64,000 bases of DNA from Sphingobacterium athyrii (GTDB lineage Bacteria; Bacteroidota; Bacteroidia; Sphingobacteriales; Sphingobacteriaceae). Positions 28,401 through 36,146 of this stretch are shown here, piece after piece. The notes under the pieces were generated by a model. It did not search any database. It saw nothing but the letters and a program-made list of their open reading frames with translations, and was not told where the DNA came from. Location: positions 297,162 to 361,161 of the forward strand of contig NZ_QCXX01000009.1 in assembly GCF_003071065.1 (NCBI RefSeq), read 5' to 3'. Both the position numbers and the translations under genes were made by a program. Within the stretch, counting starts at the first letter, position 1, and each line of letters begins with the position of its first letter.

Positions 28401-29471
28401 GCTGTATAAGGATTTTATTTGCTGAAAGTTATGGTTTTTAAGGGTTGGTTTGTCAAAGCTGAACATTGATACGCCCTTGCCACCGACAGCAAGCCATAAT
28501 GTACCATATCTATCTTGGTAGATATCGTTGAATATGTTGGTCGTATTGTCAAAGTAGCGAGATAGGTCAATTTCCTGCAATCGGCCATTTTGATATTGAA
28601 GTGTCGATATGCCTGAAAAGGAGAGAACCCAGATGTAATGGCGGCTTCGATCCTGAATGATATTGTAAAATAAATCTTCTTTACCAATTTGACGGCGCTT
28701 ATTTTTAATCTCAATTTCCTTGTAGGGGTCTTTTGGGTTTTGTGGGTTGAATAAATAAATTCCGTCTCCCCAAGTACATATCCAAAGTTGTCTGTGATCA
28801 TCTTCCATCAATTTGAAAGGATTGTTGCGTTGACCAAGTTTGGGGTAGGCGTGTAACTTGTTATTATTGAGGCTAAGCTTAAATAAGCCATCTCCCCAAA
28901 CGCCAATCCACATCTGAGCCTGGCTATCCTGAAATAGGGTATTAATCGTTTTGCCTGGCATCCTATTGTTCAGGATACGCGAACTTTGTACATCTGTCAA
29001 TGGCTTTAATGTACTGTCGTAGATAAAAATGCCATCATCCGTACCGATCCAAAGCCTCTTTGAACGGTCAACCATCATTGTGTTGACACGAAGGGTTGCT
29101 AAGCGTGGATCATTTAGCGGGAAGATTTTATAATTGCGCTTATCTAATACATAAACACCTTTTTCACCCCCCAAAATCAATTTGTTTTCCAGTTCTATAA
29201 GTGTTCGAATAGCTTGTTGGGTGGTTGCTTTCCCCGCAGCATCTCTCAGTTTAAAATTGAGGATATTATAGGCGTCATAGCGACTTAAACCCTGGGTAGA
29301 TGCAAACCAGATGTATCCTTCTCGATCCTGTATCGTCTGATTGATTGTTAGTGAGGGAAGCTCATAATTTTTTGGCACAGGGTCAAGCCCCATCTGTTGG
29401 CTATATACAGCAGTTACTACGGTTAGATATAGATGCAAAAATGCGATTACTTGCCGGATAGATGCGCTCAT
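25407..29471 (-). CDS. Hybrid two-component system regulator (HTCS) of the GH105/DUF2264 PUL
   Basis: A complete 1354-aa HTCS. Signal peptide, then about 14 Reg_prop blades forming two propellers (QDREGYIWFASTQGLSRYD and repeated WIGT), the Y_Y_Y domain (YAYKLEGVDKEWIY, near residue 730) and one membrane helix (~residue 790). HisKA follows with SHDLLTPLT (His near 840), then HATPase (DNGIGIYPED and GIGLSV), a receiver (LLVEDNEE; phospho-acceptor in SDIMMPELDG near 1147; SKPF) and an AraC HTH at the C-terminus (GFSDPRYFATCFKAAFG, PSEFQK). The sensor would bind an oligosaccharide in the periplasm and activate transcription. It is divergent from the GH105 gene across a 384-base region with a perfect inverted repeat, its likely operator. 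Confidence 0.95.
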   Translation of the reverse strand: MSASIRQVIAFLHLYLTVVTAVYSQQMGLDPVPKNYELPSLTINQTIQDREGYIWFASTQGLSRYDAYNILNFKLRDAAGKATTQQAIRTLIELENKLILGGEKGVYVLDKRNYKIFPLNDPRLATLRVNTMMVDRSKRLWIGTDDGIFIYDSTLKPLTDVQSSRILNNRMPGKTINTLFQDSQAQMWIGVWGDGLFKLSLNNNKLHAYPKLGQRNNPFKLMEDDHRQLWICTWGDGIYLFNPQNPKDPYKEIEIKNKRRQIGKEDLFYNIIQDRSRHYIWVLSFSGISTLQYQNGRLQEIDLSRYFDNTTNIFNDIYQDRYGTLWLAVGGKGVSMFSFDKPTLKNHNFQQIKSLYSIAPNLNMLYRDHLGTLWFNLERFGFGSLSPTTNQLNTYSNSNFRDLISIRAVTCATDFGQELWVGSAYESSINVFQKTDNNIKFLRKINLAQQIDHQGIPSFFFTDRQKRLWIATTQGLLLKKSESENMAIIPKIKDQPVAVAQDNQNHIWIATKENGIYCMDSRNLTVQLAHIGKETSGLKTDQIETMDVDLDGNLWIGTKDNRLLQYQLANKQVKEIANTTLFEKNQLLDIICLGRYTWLSTTRNIYKINRSNNDICEFSTSDSLQVNMFSKRAFAVDKNANTIYFGGYNGIVQLNDHSIIPNFKEKVLISDIKINNKSIILESKDEVFSNDHTKLILNPEDQNIEISFSTLPFTQEGKIRYAYKLEGVDKEWIYAPRDRIFATYNNLSKGNYRFLVKSTDLYNKWNTTLTQIQIIKKPSFYESNFAYFIYACIVGGIVFFFINYSFKRLKLSGDLKIAQIEKEKTKELAQSKLSYFTNISHDLLTPLTIISCLVDDVQMTTKNNLEQFDKMRLNLSRLKRLLQQILDFRRMESNSMKLQISASNFPSFVTQLGAMHFGPIAKKKNIDFEIQHGDCPECLYYDVDKIDKILFNLLSNAFKYTEQGGKISLSYHVAEDKGSSRLFIYVRDNGIGIYPEDMEKIFTAFYTNNSTKHLESNGIGLSVTKQLIEAHDGEIRVESQLHVGSMFHVTIPVDKLHYHSKGIQVMEQPFVDELKATTIHSDAIDESLPKSTIQPKLNLLLVEDNEELRSTMARILAQNYQVHIAHNGLRALEVLENTEIDIIVSDIMMPELDGLNLCKTIKSNSEFNHIPILLLTAKNSIEDRIECYQAGADGYISKPFEIKVLEARIQSFIINKRCRQLVFQSNTQINIAALDHTPLDEKFVQKMIQVIEKHLSDDHFDVIKLGDILGLSKSTLYRKTKVLLNVSPSEFIKNIRLKHACQIMQKDRSISVSEVAFETGFSDPRYFATCFKAAFGVTPSEFQKRSTSNSFVTR

Positions 29472-29739
29472 CTTAATAATCTTTTATTCGACCTGTCCAA
29501 TCCAGTTTTGGTAAAATTCTTACCCAACCATAGCTGCTGCGCTCGATCTCCTAGAGTTAACGTTAGCCTACGGTATCATTTAGCTTCAATACATCCGTAT
29601 TGTATAGCGAATAAAGGGGGACCAACTGAAGATTTTTAGGTTTATATTGATTAAATATACAAATATTTTTTAAATAAGTGTATATTGTACGTTTATTTTT
29701 AGAGTAAAGCCACTAAACCTGATCATTTAGCCTTTTAGG

Positions 29740-29761
29740 CCTAAAATGATCCCATTTTAGG
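29740..29761. promoter_or_regulatory. Candidate HTCS operator (9-bp perfect inverted repeat)
   Basis: CCTAAAATG and CATTTTAGG flank a 4-base spacer. A partly overlapping imperfect palindrome (29722-29750, ATCATTTAGCC to GGCCTAAAATGAT) shares one arm. The site lies ~95 bases upstream of the GH105 start and 45 bases upstream of the -7-like box, a fitting position for an activator of the AraC type. Confidence 0.5.
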
Positions 29762-29805
29762 TCATGATTAGTCTTTATTCAAACATCTTCCAAAACGATT
29801 TGAAG

Positions 29806-29813
29806 TAGTTTTG
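29806..29813 (+). promoter_or_regulatory. Candidate Bacteroidota -7 element (TAGTTTTG)
   Basis: Matches the TAnnTTTG consensus, 43 bases before the GH105 ATG. No good -33 TTTG at the expected spacing is visible, as is common for activator-dependent promoters. Confidence 0.35.
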
Positions 29814-29855
29814 TTTGTCCCGGTAGGGAATCAAACATTATAAATCTTAATAGAC

Positions 29856-30971
29856 ATGCGTATCAATTTTATTTTATGCCTATTGCTTATAGGACATTTT
29901 TCTTTTGGACAGAAACTGAAAAAAGAAGCGGTCCTTTCTCAGCTCAAAAGTGCAAACCAGTATTGGCAATCTCATCACAAACCGGAGGTTTGGGCATTTT
30001 GGGATCAGGCGGCCTACCATACTGGAAATATGGAATTTTATAAGATTTCCAATTCCAAAAGTGAGCTGAAATATTCTGAGGACTGGGCAAGGTTCAATGA
30101 TTGGAAAGGCGCTAAATCAACCAACAAACAACATTGGAAATATAGCTACGGTGAGACAGATGAGTATGTTCTTTTTGGAGATTGGCAGATCTGTTTCCAG
30201 ACCTATATTGATCTTTATAATTTGTCGCCAAGTCCCGAAAAGATTGCTCGAGCTAAAGAAGTTATGGACTATCAGATCCATTCAGCCAATACTGATTATT
30301 GGTGGTGGGCTGATGGCCTGTATATGGTGATGCCTGTCATGACCAAAATGTACCAATTGACTAAAGATCCGCTTTATCTTGATAAAATGTATACCTATTT
30401 GCAATACGCAGATAGTATTATGTTTGATAAGGAAGATAAGTTGTACTATCGTGACGCAAAATATGTTTATCCGAAACACAAAAGCCTCCACGGCAAGAAG
30501 GATTTTTGGGCGCGTGGTGATGGTTGGGTATTTGCTGCCTTGGCTAAGGTCCTCCAAGATCTACCCAAGCAGGATAGACATTATAGTTATTACCGTGAAA
30601 GATTCAAAGAAATGGCGGTTGCAATCGTAAGCTGTCAGCAAGCAGAAGGTTTTTGGACGCGAAGTATGTTGGATCCGGACCATGCTCCTGGTAGGGAGAC
30701 GAGTGGTACGGCCTTTTTTACCTATGGTTTACTTTGGGGTATCAACGAAGGAGTACTCACTGATCCGAAGTTTGCTCAGGCTGCGCTTAAGGGCTGGAAC
30801 TACCTTAGTCAAATCGCTCTGCAGGCGGACGGAAAAATCGGATACGTGCAACCTATCGGTGAGAAAGCTATCCCCGGGCAAGTTGTTGATGCCAATTCTA
30901 CAGCGCCGTTTGGTGTAGGGGCATTCTTATTGGCCGGAACAGAAATGTATCGTTATCTGGATAAAAAATGA
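29856..30971 (+). CDS. GH105-family unsaturated glycuronyl hydrolase (YteR-like)
   Basis: A 371-aa secreted enzyme (signal peptide ending HFSFGQ) with an (alpha/alpha)6 barrel of GH88/GH105 type. Recognisable blocks: WADGLYMVMPVMTKMY with the catalytic Asp near residue 152; FWARGDGWVFAALAKVL near 215-230; and GRETSGTAFFTYGLLWGI near 285. These enzymes hydrate and cleave the delta-4,5-unsaturated uronic acid left by polysaccharide lyases on rhamnogalacturonan, ulvan and similar chains. It opens a four-gene run of degradation enzymes, with only 7 bases to the next gene. The presence of GH105 implies that a lyase works upstream; the BNR protein two genes on is the best candidate. Confidence 0.88.
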   Translation: MRINFILCLLLIGHFSFGQKLKKEAVLSQLKSANQYWQSHHKPEVWAFWDQAAYHTGNMEFYKISNSKSELKYSEDWARFNDWKGAKSTNKQHWKYSYGETDEYVLFGDWQICFQTYIDLYNLSPSPEKIARAKEVMDYQIHSANTDYWWWADGLYMVMPVMTKMYQLTKDPLYLDKMYTYLQYADSIMFDKEDKLYYRDAKYVYPKHKSLHGKKDFWARGDGWVFAALAKVLQDLPKQDRHYSYYRERFKEMAVAIVSCQQAEGFWTRSMLDPDHAPGRETSGTAFFTYGLLWGINEGVLTDPKFAQAALKGWNYLSQIALQADGKIGYVQPIGEKAIPGQVVDANSTAPFGVGAFLLAGTEMYRYLDKK

Positions 30972-30978
30972 GTTAACC

Positions 30979-32226
30979 ATGAATATGAAAAATCAGATTT
31001 TATTTTCCTTCCTGCTGCTGTTGGCAGTTCAGTCTGTTCAGGGCCAAATTGCAAAAAAGAAACCCACGGGTAATCACGAGACCAGTAGAACTTTTTGGCT
31101 TCAAGAAATGGACCGTATGCTGCGTCCGGTGTTACGGAGTCTAGCACATGACAGTCTTCGATTAAATATGCCTCAGATGACATCGACGCAGGTGGATAAC
31201 AAGGAGCATCGTATCAAAGTGCAGTATGTCGAAGTATTGGGAAGAGTATTGTCAGGTATAGCGCCCTGGCTTTCTTTGGATGGTGGTTCAGTAGCAGAAA
31301 GAAAGCTGCGCGATCAATATAGAGTCTGGACTGTTCAAGCGCTGAAAAATGCGTTAGATAGCAATGCCCGGGATTTTATGCGTTTTGATCTAGGGGGGCA
31401 ACAGCTTGTTGATGCTTCCTTTATTGCTTTAGGTTTTATGCGTAGTCCATGGTTGTGGGAGCATATTGATGATCAAACAAAAAAGAATTTGATCGCATCG
31501 ATAAAAATCACGCGTCAGTTTCGGCCGGCCTATTCAAATTGGTTGCTTTTTTCGGCGATGAATGAAGCTTTTTTAGCTAAATATTCAACGGAGTGGGATG
31601 TGATGCGAGTCGATTATGCCTTGCAGCAATTAGAGCAATGGTATGTTGGCGATGGTATGTATATGGATGGTCCGCATTATGCCTTTGATTACTACAATAG
31701 TTATGTTATTCATCCTTTTTTGGCGGGCATCATGGATATGATCCAATTGAAAACCAAAAACTACGACAGCATGTTTGCGAAGATCAGGCTCCGTAACGAA
31801 CGCTATGCTATTATCCAGGAACGCTTAATCAATGCAGACGGTAGTTTTCCGCCAACGGGGAGATCTGTAATTTATCGCGCTGCGGCCTTTCATCATTTGG
31901 CGGATATGGCATTCAAAAAGCGCCTTCCGAAAGAACTAACAACTGGCCAGGTTCGTGGAGCATTGTCTGCTGTATTGAAAAAGACGACAGAAAACCCTGG
32001 TACTTATCAAAATGGCTGGTTGACATTAGGTATGTATGGCAGTCAACCTGGCCTTGGTGATCCCTATAACAATCAAGGAAGCCCTTACCTCTGCTCAGTG
32101 ATTTTCTTGCCTTTGGGACTGTCAGATGAGGATCCATTCTGGACAAGCGAAGCGACAGACTGGAGTGCCAAACGTATCTGGTTAGGACAGGATTGGAACA
32201 AAGACCATAGCAAAGCTATTCAATAA
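30979..32226 (+). CDS. DUF2264 (GH154-like) secreted glycosidase candidate, short form
   Basis: A 415-aa secreted protein (signal peptide to about residue 22) composed of the alpha-helical DUF2264 domain. Blocks: VEVLGRVLSGIAPWL, DLGGQQLVDASFIALGFMR, SNWLLFSAMNEAFL, WYVGDGMYMDGPHYAFDYYNSYVIHPF, INADGSFPPTGRSVIYR and GWLTLGMYGSQPGLGDPYNNQGSPYL (positions ~65 to 385). To my knowledge, DUF2264 proteins include beta-glucuronidases of CAZy family GH154, so removal of glucuronic acid from a glycan is plausible. It is translated 7 bases after GH105 and 45 bases before the BNR gene. It covers only the helical domain, unlike the 669-aa relative at 33624. Confidence 0.8.
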   Translation: MNMKNQILFSFLLLLAVQSVQGQIAKKKPTGNHETSRTFWLQEMDRMLRPVLRSLAHDSLRLNMPQMTSTQVDNKEHRIKVQYVEVLGRVLSGIAPWLSLDGGSVAERKLRDQYRVWTVQALKNALDSNARDFMRFDLGGQQLVDASFIALGFMRSPWLWEHIDDQTKKNLIASIKITRQFRPAYSNWLLFSAMNEAFLAKYSTEWDVMRVDYALQQLEQWYVGDGMYMDGPHYAFDYYNSYVIHPFLAGIMDMIQLKTKNYDSMFAKIRLRNERYAIIQERLINADGSFPPTGRSVIYRAAAFHHLADMAFKKRLPKELTTGQVRGALSAVLKKTTENPGTYQNGWLTLGMYGSQPGLGDPYNNQGSPYLCSVIFLPLGLSDEDPFWTSEATDWSAKRIWLGQDWNKDHSKAIQ

Positions 32227-32271
32227 CATCGTACCTATGAAACAAGTTTCACAAAGCCAATTAAAAAGTAA

Positions 32272-33609
32272 ATGAAAAGATATCGTAGTCAAATTATAAA
32301 AATAGGGATGCTCTGCTGTGCATGCCTGTTATTTCTTTTTCAGGTGCGGGGACAAAAAATTAAGGAAACAATAGTCGGAAGCGGGTGGGCAAAGAATACG
32401 GTTAATACCGCCGTATTTCGCAAGAACTCCTTAACCAGCAACCGTAAATATCAGTATGTAGCCTATTATGACGACGACGGTTATGTGGTATTAGGTCGAC
32501 GTCTACTATCAGGAAAAGTTTGGCAGCTGCGTCGTACGGCTTATACCGGTCATGCCAAAGATGCGCATAATGTGATCAGTATCATGGTGGATCAGGCTGG
32601 ATATCTTCACGTATGCTGGGATCAGCATGATAGTCGGTTGAGGTATGCACGTTCTCTTCATCCAAATAGCCTCGTCCTTGGTTACGAGCAGGTTATGGTA
32701 GGTCGAGATGAGACATTAGTGACTTATCCCGAGTTTTTAAAACTCCCCAATGGTCAGTTGTTATTTTTATATCGGGATGGCGGATCAGGCAATGGTAATC
32801 TCGTGGTGAATAGCTATGATAGCAAACAACAAAAATGGAAACGTATCCATAGCAATTTGATCGATGGTGAGGGAAAAAGAAATGCGTATTGGCAAAGTTA
32901 TGTCGATAATCGCGGCACGATACATTTATCTTGGGTGTGGCGGGAAAGTCCGGATGTGGCGAGCAACCATGATATGGCTTATGCCTGCTCCAAAGATGGG
33001 GGATTAACCTGGGAGCGAAGTAATGGTATAAGGTATGATCTGCCGATGAAGGCTTCTACCGTAGAATATGCAGCTCGTATTCCGCAGCACCACGAATTGA
33101 TTAATCAAACATCCATTGCAGCCGATGAAAGGGGGAACCCTTTTATAGCAAGTTATTGGCGCGATCCGGAATCACAGATTCCGCAATATAAAGTAATTTA
33201 TTTGCAGGATGGAGAATGGAAAGTCCGATCTTTTGATTTTAGAAAAACTCCATTCAGCTTAAGTGGTGGTGGAACAAAAGAAATTCCAATCGCTAGACCG
33301 CAGTTGTTGGTTCGAGGGAGAGGCGATAGGGTCGCTTTGACGTTGATCTTTCGGGATCAGGAAAGGGGATTTCGACCTTCTATCTTGACCTTGTGGGGGA
33401 TGCAACGCGAGGCCAATGACATTGTTGATCTTCGTGATGAATCTGTAGGGGCTTGGGAGCCGACCTACGATACCGAGTTGTGGCGAAATAAGCGCAAGAT
33501 TGCGCTATTTGTACAGGCTACGGTACAAAAAGATGGCGAAGGATTAGCTGAAACGGCTCCGACAGCAGTAAAAGTGCTCGAATGGTGCGACAAATCCGCA
33601 AAAAAATGA
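32272..33609 (+). CDS. BNR_4-type beta-propeller protein, candidate polysaccharide lyase/rhamnosidase
   Basis: A 445-aa secreted protein (signal peptide to ~residue 27) predicted to be a seven-bladed propeller of the BNR_4 type. Blocks: YVAYYDDDGYVVLGRR; DAHNVISI with His near residue 100; LHVCWDQHDSRLRYA with His near 120; TYPEFLKLPNGQLLFLYRDGGSGNGN; RNAYWQSYVD; and HLSWVWRE. The fold is shared by ulvan lyases PL24/PL25 and the GH145/PL42 enzymes acting on rhamnose-glucuronic acid linkages. Two His about 20 residues apart recall the PL24/PL25 catalytic pair. Lyase action would create the substrate of the neighbouring GH105. The family number cannot be fixed by eye. The next gene starts 14 bases after its stop. 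Confidence 0.72.
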   Translation: MKRYRSQIIKIGMLCCACLLFLFQVRGQKIKETIVGSGWAKNTVNTAVFRKNSLTSNRKYQYVAYYDDDGYVVLGRRLLSGKVWQLRRTAYTGHAKDAHNVISIMVDQAGYLHVCWDQHDSRLRYARSLHPNSLVLGYEQVMVGRDETLVTYPEFLKLPNGQLLFLYRDGGSGNGNLVVNSYDSKQQKWKRIHSNLIDGEGKRNAYWQSYVDNRGTIHLSWVWRESPDVASNHDMAYACSKDGGLTWERSNGIRYDLPMKASTVEYAARIPQHHELINQTSIAADERGNPFIASYWRDPESQIPQYKVIYLQDGEWKVRSFDFRKTPFSLSGGGTKEIPIARPQLLVRGRGDRVALTLIFRDQERGFRPSILTLWGMQREANDIVDLRDESVGAWEPTYDTELWRNKRKIALFVQATVQKDGEGLAETAPTAVKVLEWCDKSAKK

Positions 33610-33623
33610 GGGAGATAAAAAAC

Positions 33624-35633
33624 ATGAAAATAAAACAGGGTATACTTCGAATTCTGGTATTTCTCGGCGTTTATATTGCTTTCGCAACAAGCATACAGGC
33701 ACAAAAAAAAACGATTTTCGAACCGCAAAATCTAGATTTTAAAAAAAGCCCTTATACTGGACTGACACGCCAGCATTGGATGGATGCAGCATCCTATTTG
33801 CTGGAAGGTGCATTTTCTGTTGTCCAAGATATAAATAGCCCGATGTTATTTCCCAAGCAACCGGGGAGGAGTTACCCGAGAGATGGGGTGCATAACGAAA
33901 CGGAACGCTTAGAGGGGCTGTGTCGTACACTCTTCATCGCTGTGCCACTATTAAAGAAAAATCCTGACCATAAGATTCGTGGTATTCGCGTAGCGGATTA
34001 TTATCGTCATCAACTGGAACAGCTATTGGATGGGACCACTGAAAGTTATATTGCTCCACTTCCCGAAAAAGGAGGACCTAGTCAAAAGTTAGTAGAATTT
34101 GGCGGTTTGGCGGTTGCGCTAATGGCAGCTCCAGAAGTGTTATGGGATCCTTTGCCGGAAGAGACAAAAGATAAACTTGCACAAACCATGCTCAGTTATG
34201 GTAATGGACCAACGATACAGATGAACTGGCGCTTTTTCAATATCATGATTATGAGCTTTTTTAAAAGTAGAGGCTATGCTGTCCGAGAAGATTATCTCAA
34301 GGACTTGTTAGAAAAATGCTTAAAGGACTATAGTGGCGATGGCTGGTATAATGATAGTCCTTACTATGATTATTACAGCATGTGGGCCTTTCAGCTTTAT
34401 GGATCGCTCTGGGCCAATAACTATGGTGCGACGATGTATCCTGAACTTGCCGCTCAATTCAAGTCCAATCTACAGGATGTGGTGAAAAGCTACCCTTATT
34501 TATTTAGTCGTCATGGCGAAATGATTATGTGGGGGCGCAGTATTTCTTATCGGATGGGGGCTGCGGTACCCTTCCCATTATTGGGGCTATGGGATGATCC
34601 GTCCATCAATTATGGTTGGATGCGAAGAATTGCATCGGGTACCTTATTGCAGTTTTTAAAAAATCCCGATTTTCTTTCAGATGGTATTCCAAACCTTGGT
34701 TTTTACGGTGCTTTTGATCCTGCTGTGCAAGAATATAGTTGTCGGGGCAGTGCATATTGGTTCGGAAAATTCTTTTTAGGTCTATTGGTTCCGGAAAACA
34801 GCAGTTTTTGGACTGCCTCAGAAAATCTTGGCGCTTGGGATCGTCAAATTCCGGCCGCTAAGGTGTTGAATACCTATGTTGACGGTGCTGAGATATTAAT
34901 AACTGATTATGATAGGATAGGTGCTTCCGAAATTCGTTCTTGGAATGCAAGTAAGGTCGTTGGCTATTATCAGGGAACGGAAAATTACAATAAGCTCTCC
35001 TATAACAGTGCGTTTCCTTGGCAGGCCGATGGAAAGAACGGTGAAATCTCAATGAATTACGCGTTTCAAATCGGACCGAATACCTGGGAATCACTTCGCA
35101 TGTATCAGTTTAAGGGATATGAACAGGGGATTTATCGCCGCATGTCGACATTAGCCTCGGACACGACGGTACATCTAGCTTTATCGGAGCGGACATTGGC
35201 AAATGGAATTTTAAGATGTGACCAGTTACTTTCCGATAAACCCTTGGGCTTTCGGTTAGGTCATTATGCGCTTCCAAAATGGAAGGATAAGCCCATTGCA
35301 GTGCGTACACTTCAATATAAAGGGCAAGAAGCGATGATTTTAGATAATGGTGCGTATCAATTGGCTATGGTGCGGCTGTTGGGTTGGGAGGGAATGGAAA
35401 ATAGAAATTGTCATGGGCTCCATCCTGTGGCGGAGGAGAGTGCGTTATTGAATTGTTTTGCAAGAGAAGGAAATCCCGGAGCACAATGGTATGTCACTTT
35501 GCAGCTGTGGAAGAAATCGGGGGAAAAATGGACAAATGAAGAGCTGTTCCCTGAATTGAAAGCGACGGATAAAAAAGTTGAGATCCGTTGGCGGAATGGC
35601 GAGAAGCAAATATTTCATACTTGGACACGATAA
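33624..35633 (+). CDS. DUF2264 (GH154-like) secreted enzyme candidate, long form
   Basis: 669 aa from the ATG at 33624, preferred because it begins the signal peptide (MKIKQGILRILVFLGVYIA). The upstream in-frame start at 33582 overlaps the BNR gene. The N-terminal ~400 residues are the helical DUF2264 domain (RLEGLCRTLFIAVPLL, KLVEFGGLAVALMA, NWRFFNIMIMSFFKSRG, DGWYNDSPYYDYYSMWAFQLYG, HGEMIMWGRSISYR). A C-terminal beta-rich domain of ~250 residues is missing from the 415-aa paralogue. Probably a periplasmic or surface glycosidase, perhaps a beta-glucuronidase, with different chain-length or linkage preference from its neighbour. It ends the enzyme cluster, followed by a terminator at 35653. 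Confidence 0.8.
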   Translation: MKIKQGILRILVFLGVYIAFATSIQAQKKTIFEPQNLDFKKSPYTGLTRQHWMDAASYLLEGAFSVVQDINSPMLFPKQPGRSYPRDGVHNETERLEGLCRTLFIAVPLLKKNPDHKIRGIRVADYYRHQLEQLLDGTTESYIAPLPEKGGPSQKLVEFGGLAVALMAAPEVLWDPLPEETKDKLAQTMLSYGNGPTIQMNWRFFNIMIMSFFKSRGYAVREDYLKDLLEKCLKDYSGDGWYNDSPYYDYYSMWAFQLYGSLWANNYGATMYPELAAQFKSNLQDVVKSYPYLFSRHGEMIMWGRSISYRMGAAVPFPLLGLWDDPSINYGWMRRIASGTLLQFLKNPDFLSDGIPNLGFYGAFDPAVQEYSCRGSAYWFGKFFLGLLVPENSSFWTASENLGAWDRQIPAAKVLNTYVDGAEILITDYDRIGASEIRSWNASKVVGYYQGTENYNKLSYNSAFPWQADGKNGEISMNYAFQIGPNTWESLRMYQFKGYEQGIYRRMSTLASDTTVHLALSERTLANGILRCDQLLSDKPLGFRLGHYALPKWKDKPIAVRTLQYKGQEAMILDNGAYQLAMVRLLGWEGMENRNCHGLHPVAEESALLNCFAREGNPGAQWYVTLQLWKKSGEKWTNEELFPELKATDKKVEIRWRNGEKQIFHTWTR

Positions 35634-35652
35634 ACACTACATTGTTGTCAGG

Positions 35653-35690
35653 AAGGGGCTGTTCATTTTGGACTGCCCCTTTTTATTTTA
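35653..35690 (+). terminator. Intrinsic terminator after the enzyme cluster
   Basis: Stem AAGGGGC / GCCCCTT followed by TTTTTATTTTA, starting 20 bases after the DUF2264 stop. It separates the enzyme genes from the SusC/SusD pair, which therefore needs its own promoter or readthrough. Confidence 0.8.
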
Positions 35691-36146
35691 ACCTTACAGG
35701 TACTCTTCTACTGCCTGATTTTAACTAATCGGAGCGCGAGAGCTTGGCTCTGCTTGTTAACAAATTCTTTTTGAAGATCTTGTTTGAAGTCCGCGCTATG
35801 GAGACTGTATTCCTTCGATAGGATCAGTTCAGATATATTCAATAACGGCTTTTTTCAGCATTTTGAAGGGAATTTCAACTCAATTGAACCAAAATCAAAC
35901 ACGTTGATCTCCCGTCCGAGCTACTTTTGTTTCTAGTTCAACAACATCGGTTGACGAAATTATTTGCTTGCTTATCCAGAAGATGTGCGCGCTATTTTTT
36001 GGAGGGGACAAGAACACCAATTATAAACAAGATAGTCTATGAATTCAAATTGAGAAGAATATCCTTTGGACATTCTGGCATTGCTAGGTTGATTCCAGAA
36101 GCACTTAGAAAATAATATGCTAACCAAATCAATTATTAAATAAACC
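35691..36146. other. Intergenic leader before susC
   Basis: A 456-base stretch without a convincing gene. TACTTTTG at 35922-35929 fits the TAnnTTTG promoter consensus and would give a ~215-base leader before the susC ATG. A minus-strand open frame of ~45 codons (35695-35830) has no recognisable similarity. Confidence 0.35.

Larger units (their letters stand above)
29472..29855. other. Divergent control region between HTCS and GH105 operon
   Basis: This 384-base non-coding region separates the HTCS start from the GH105 start. It contains an inverted repeat at 29740-29761 and a -7-like element at 29806. I see no gene in it. Confidence 0.55.

Noticed and set aside
35695..35830. Minus-strand 45-codon open stretch downstream of the long DUF2264 gene
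   Set aside because: Reads somewhat protein-like (ending LALRLVKIRQ) but lacks a start, needs a frameshift to extend, and matches no family I know.
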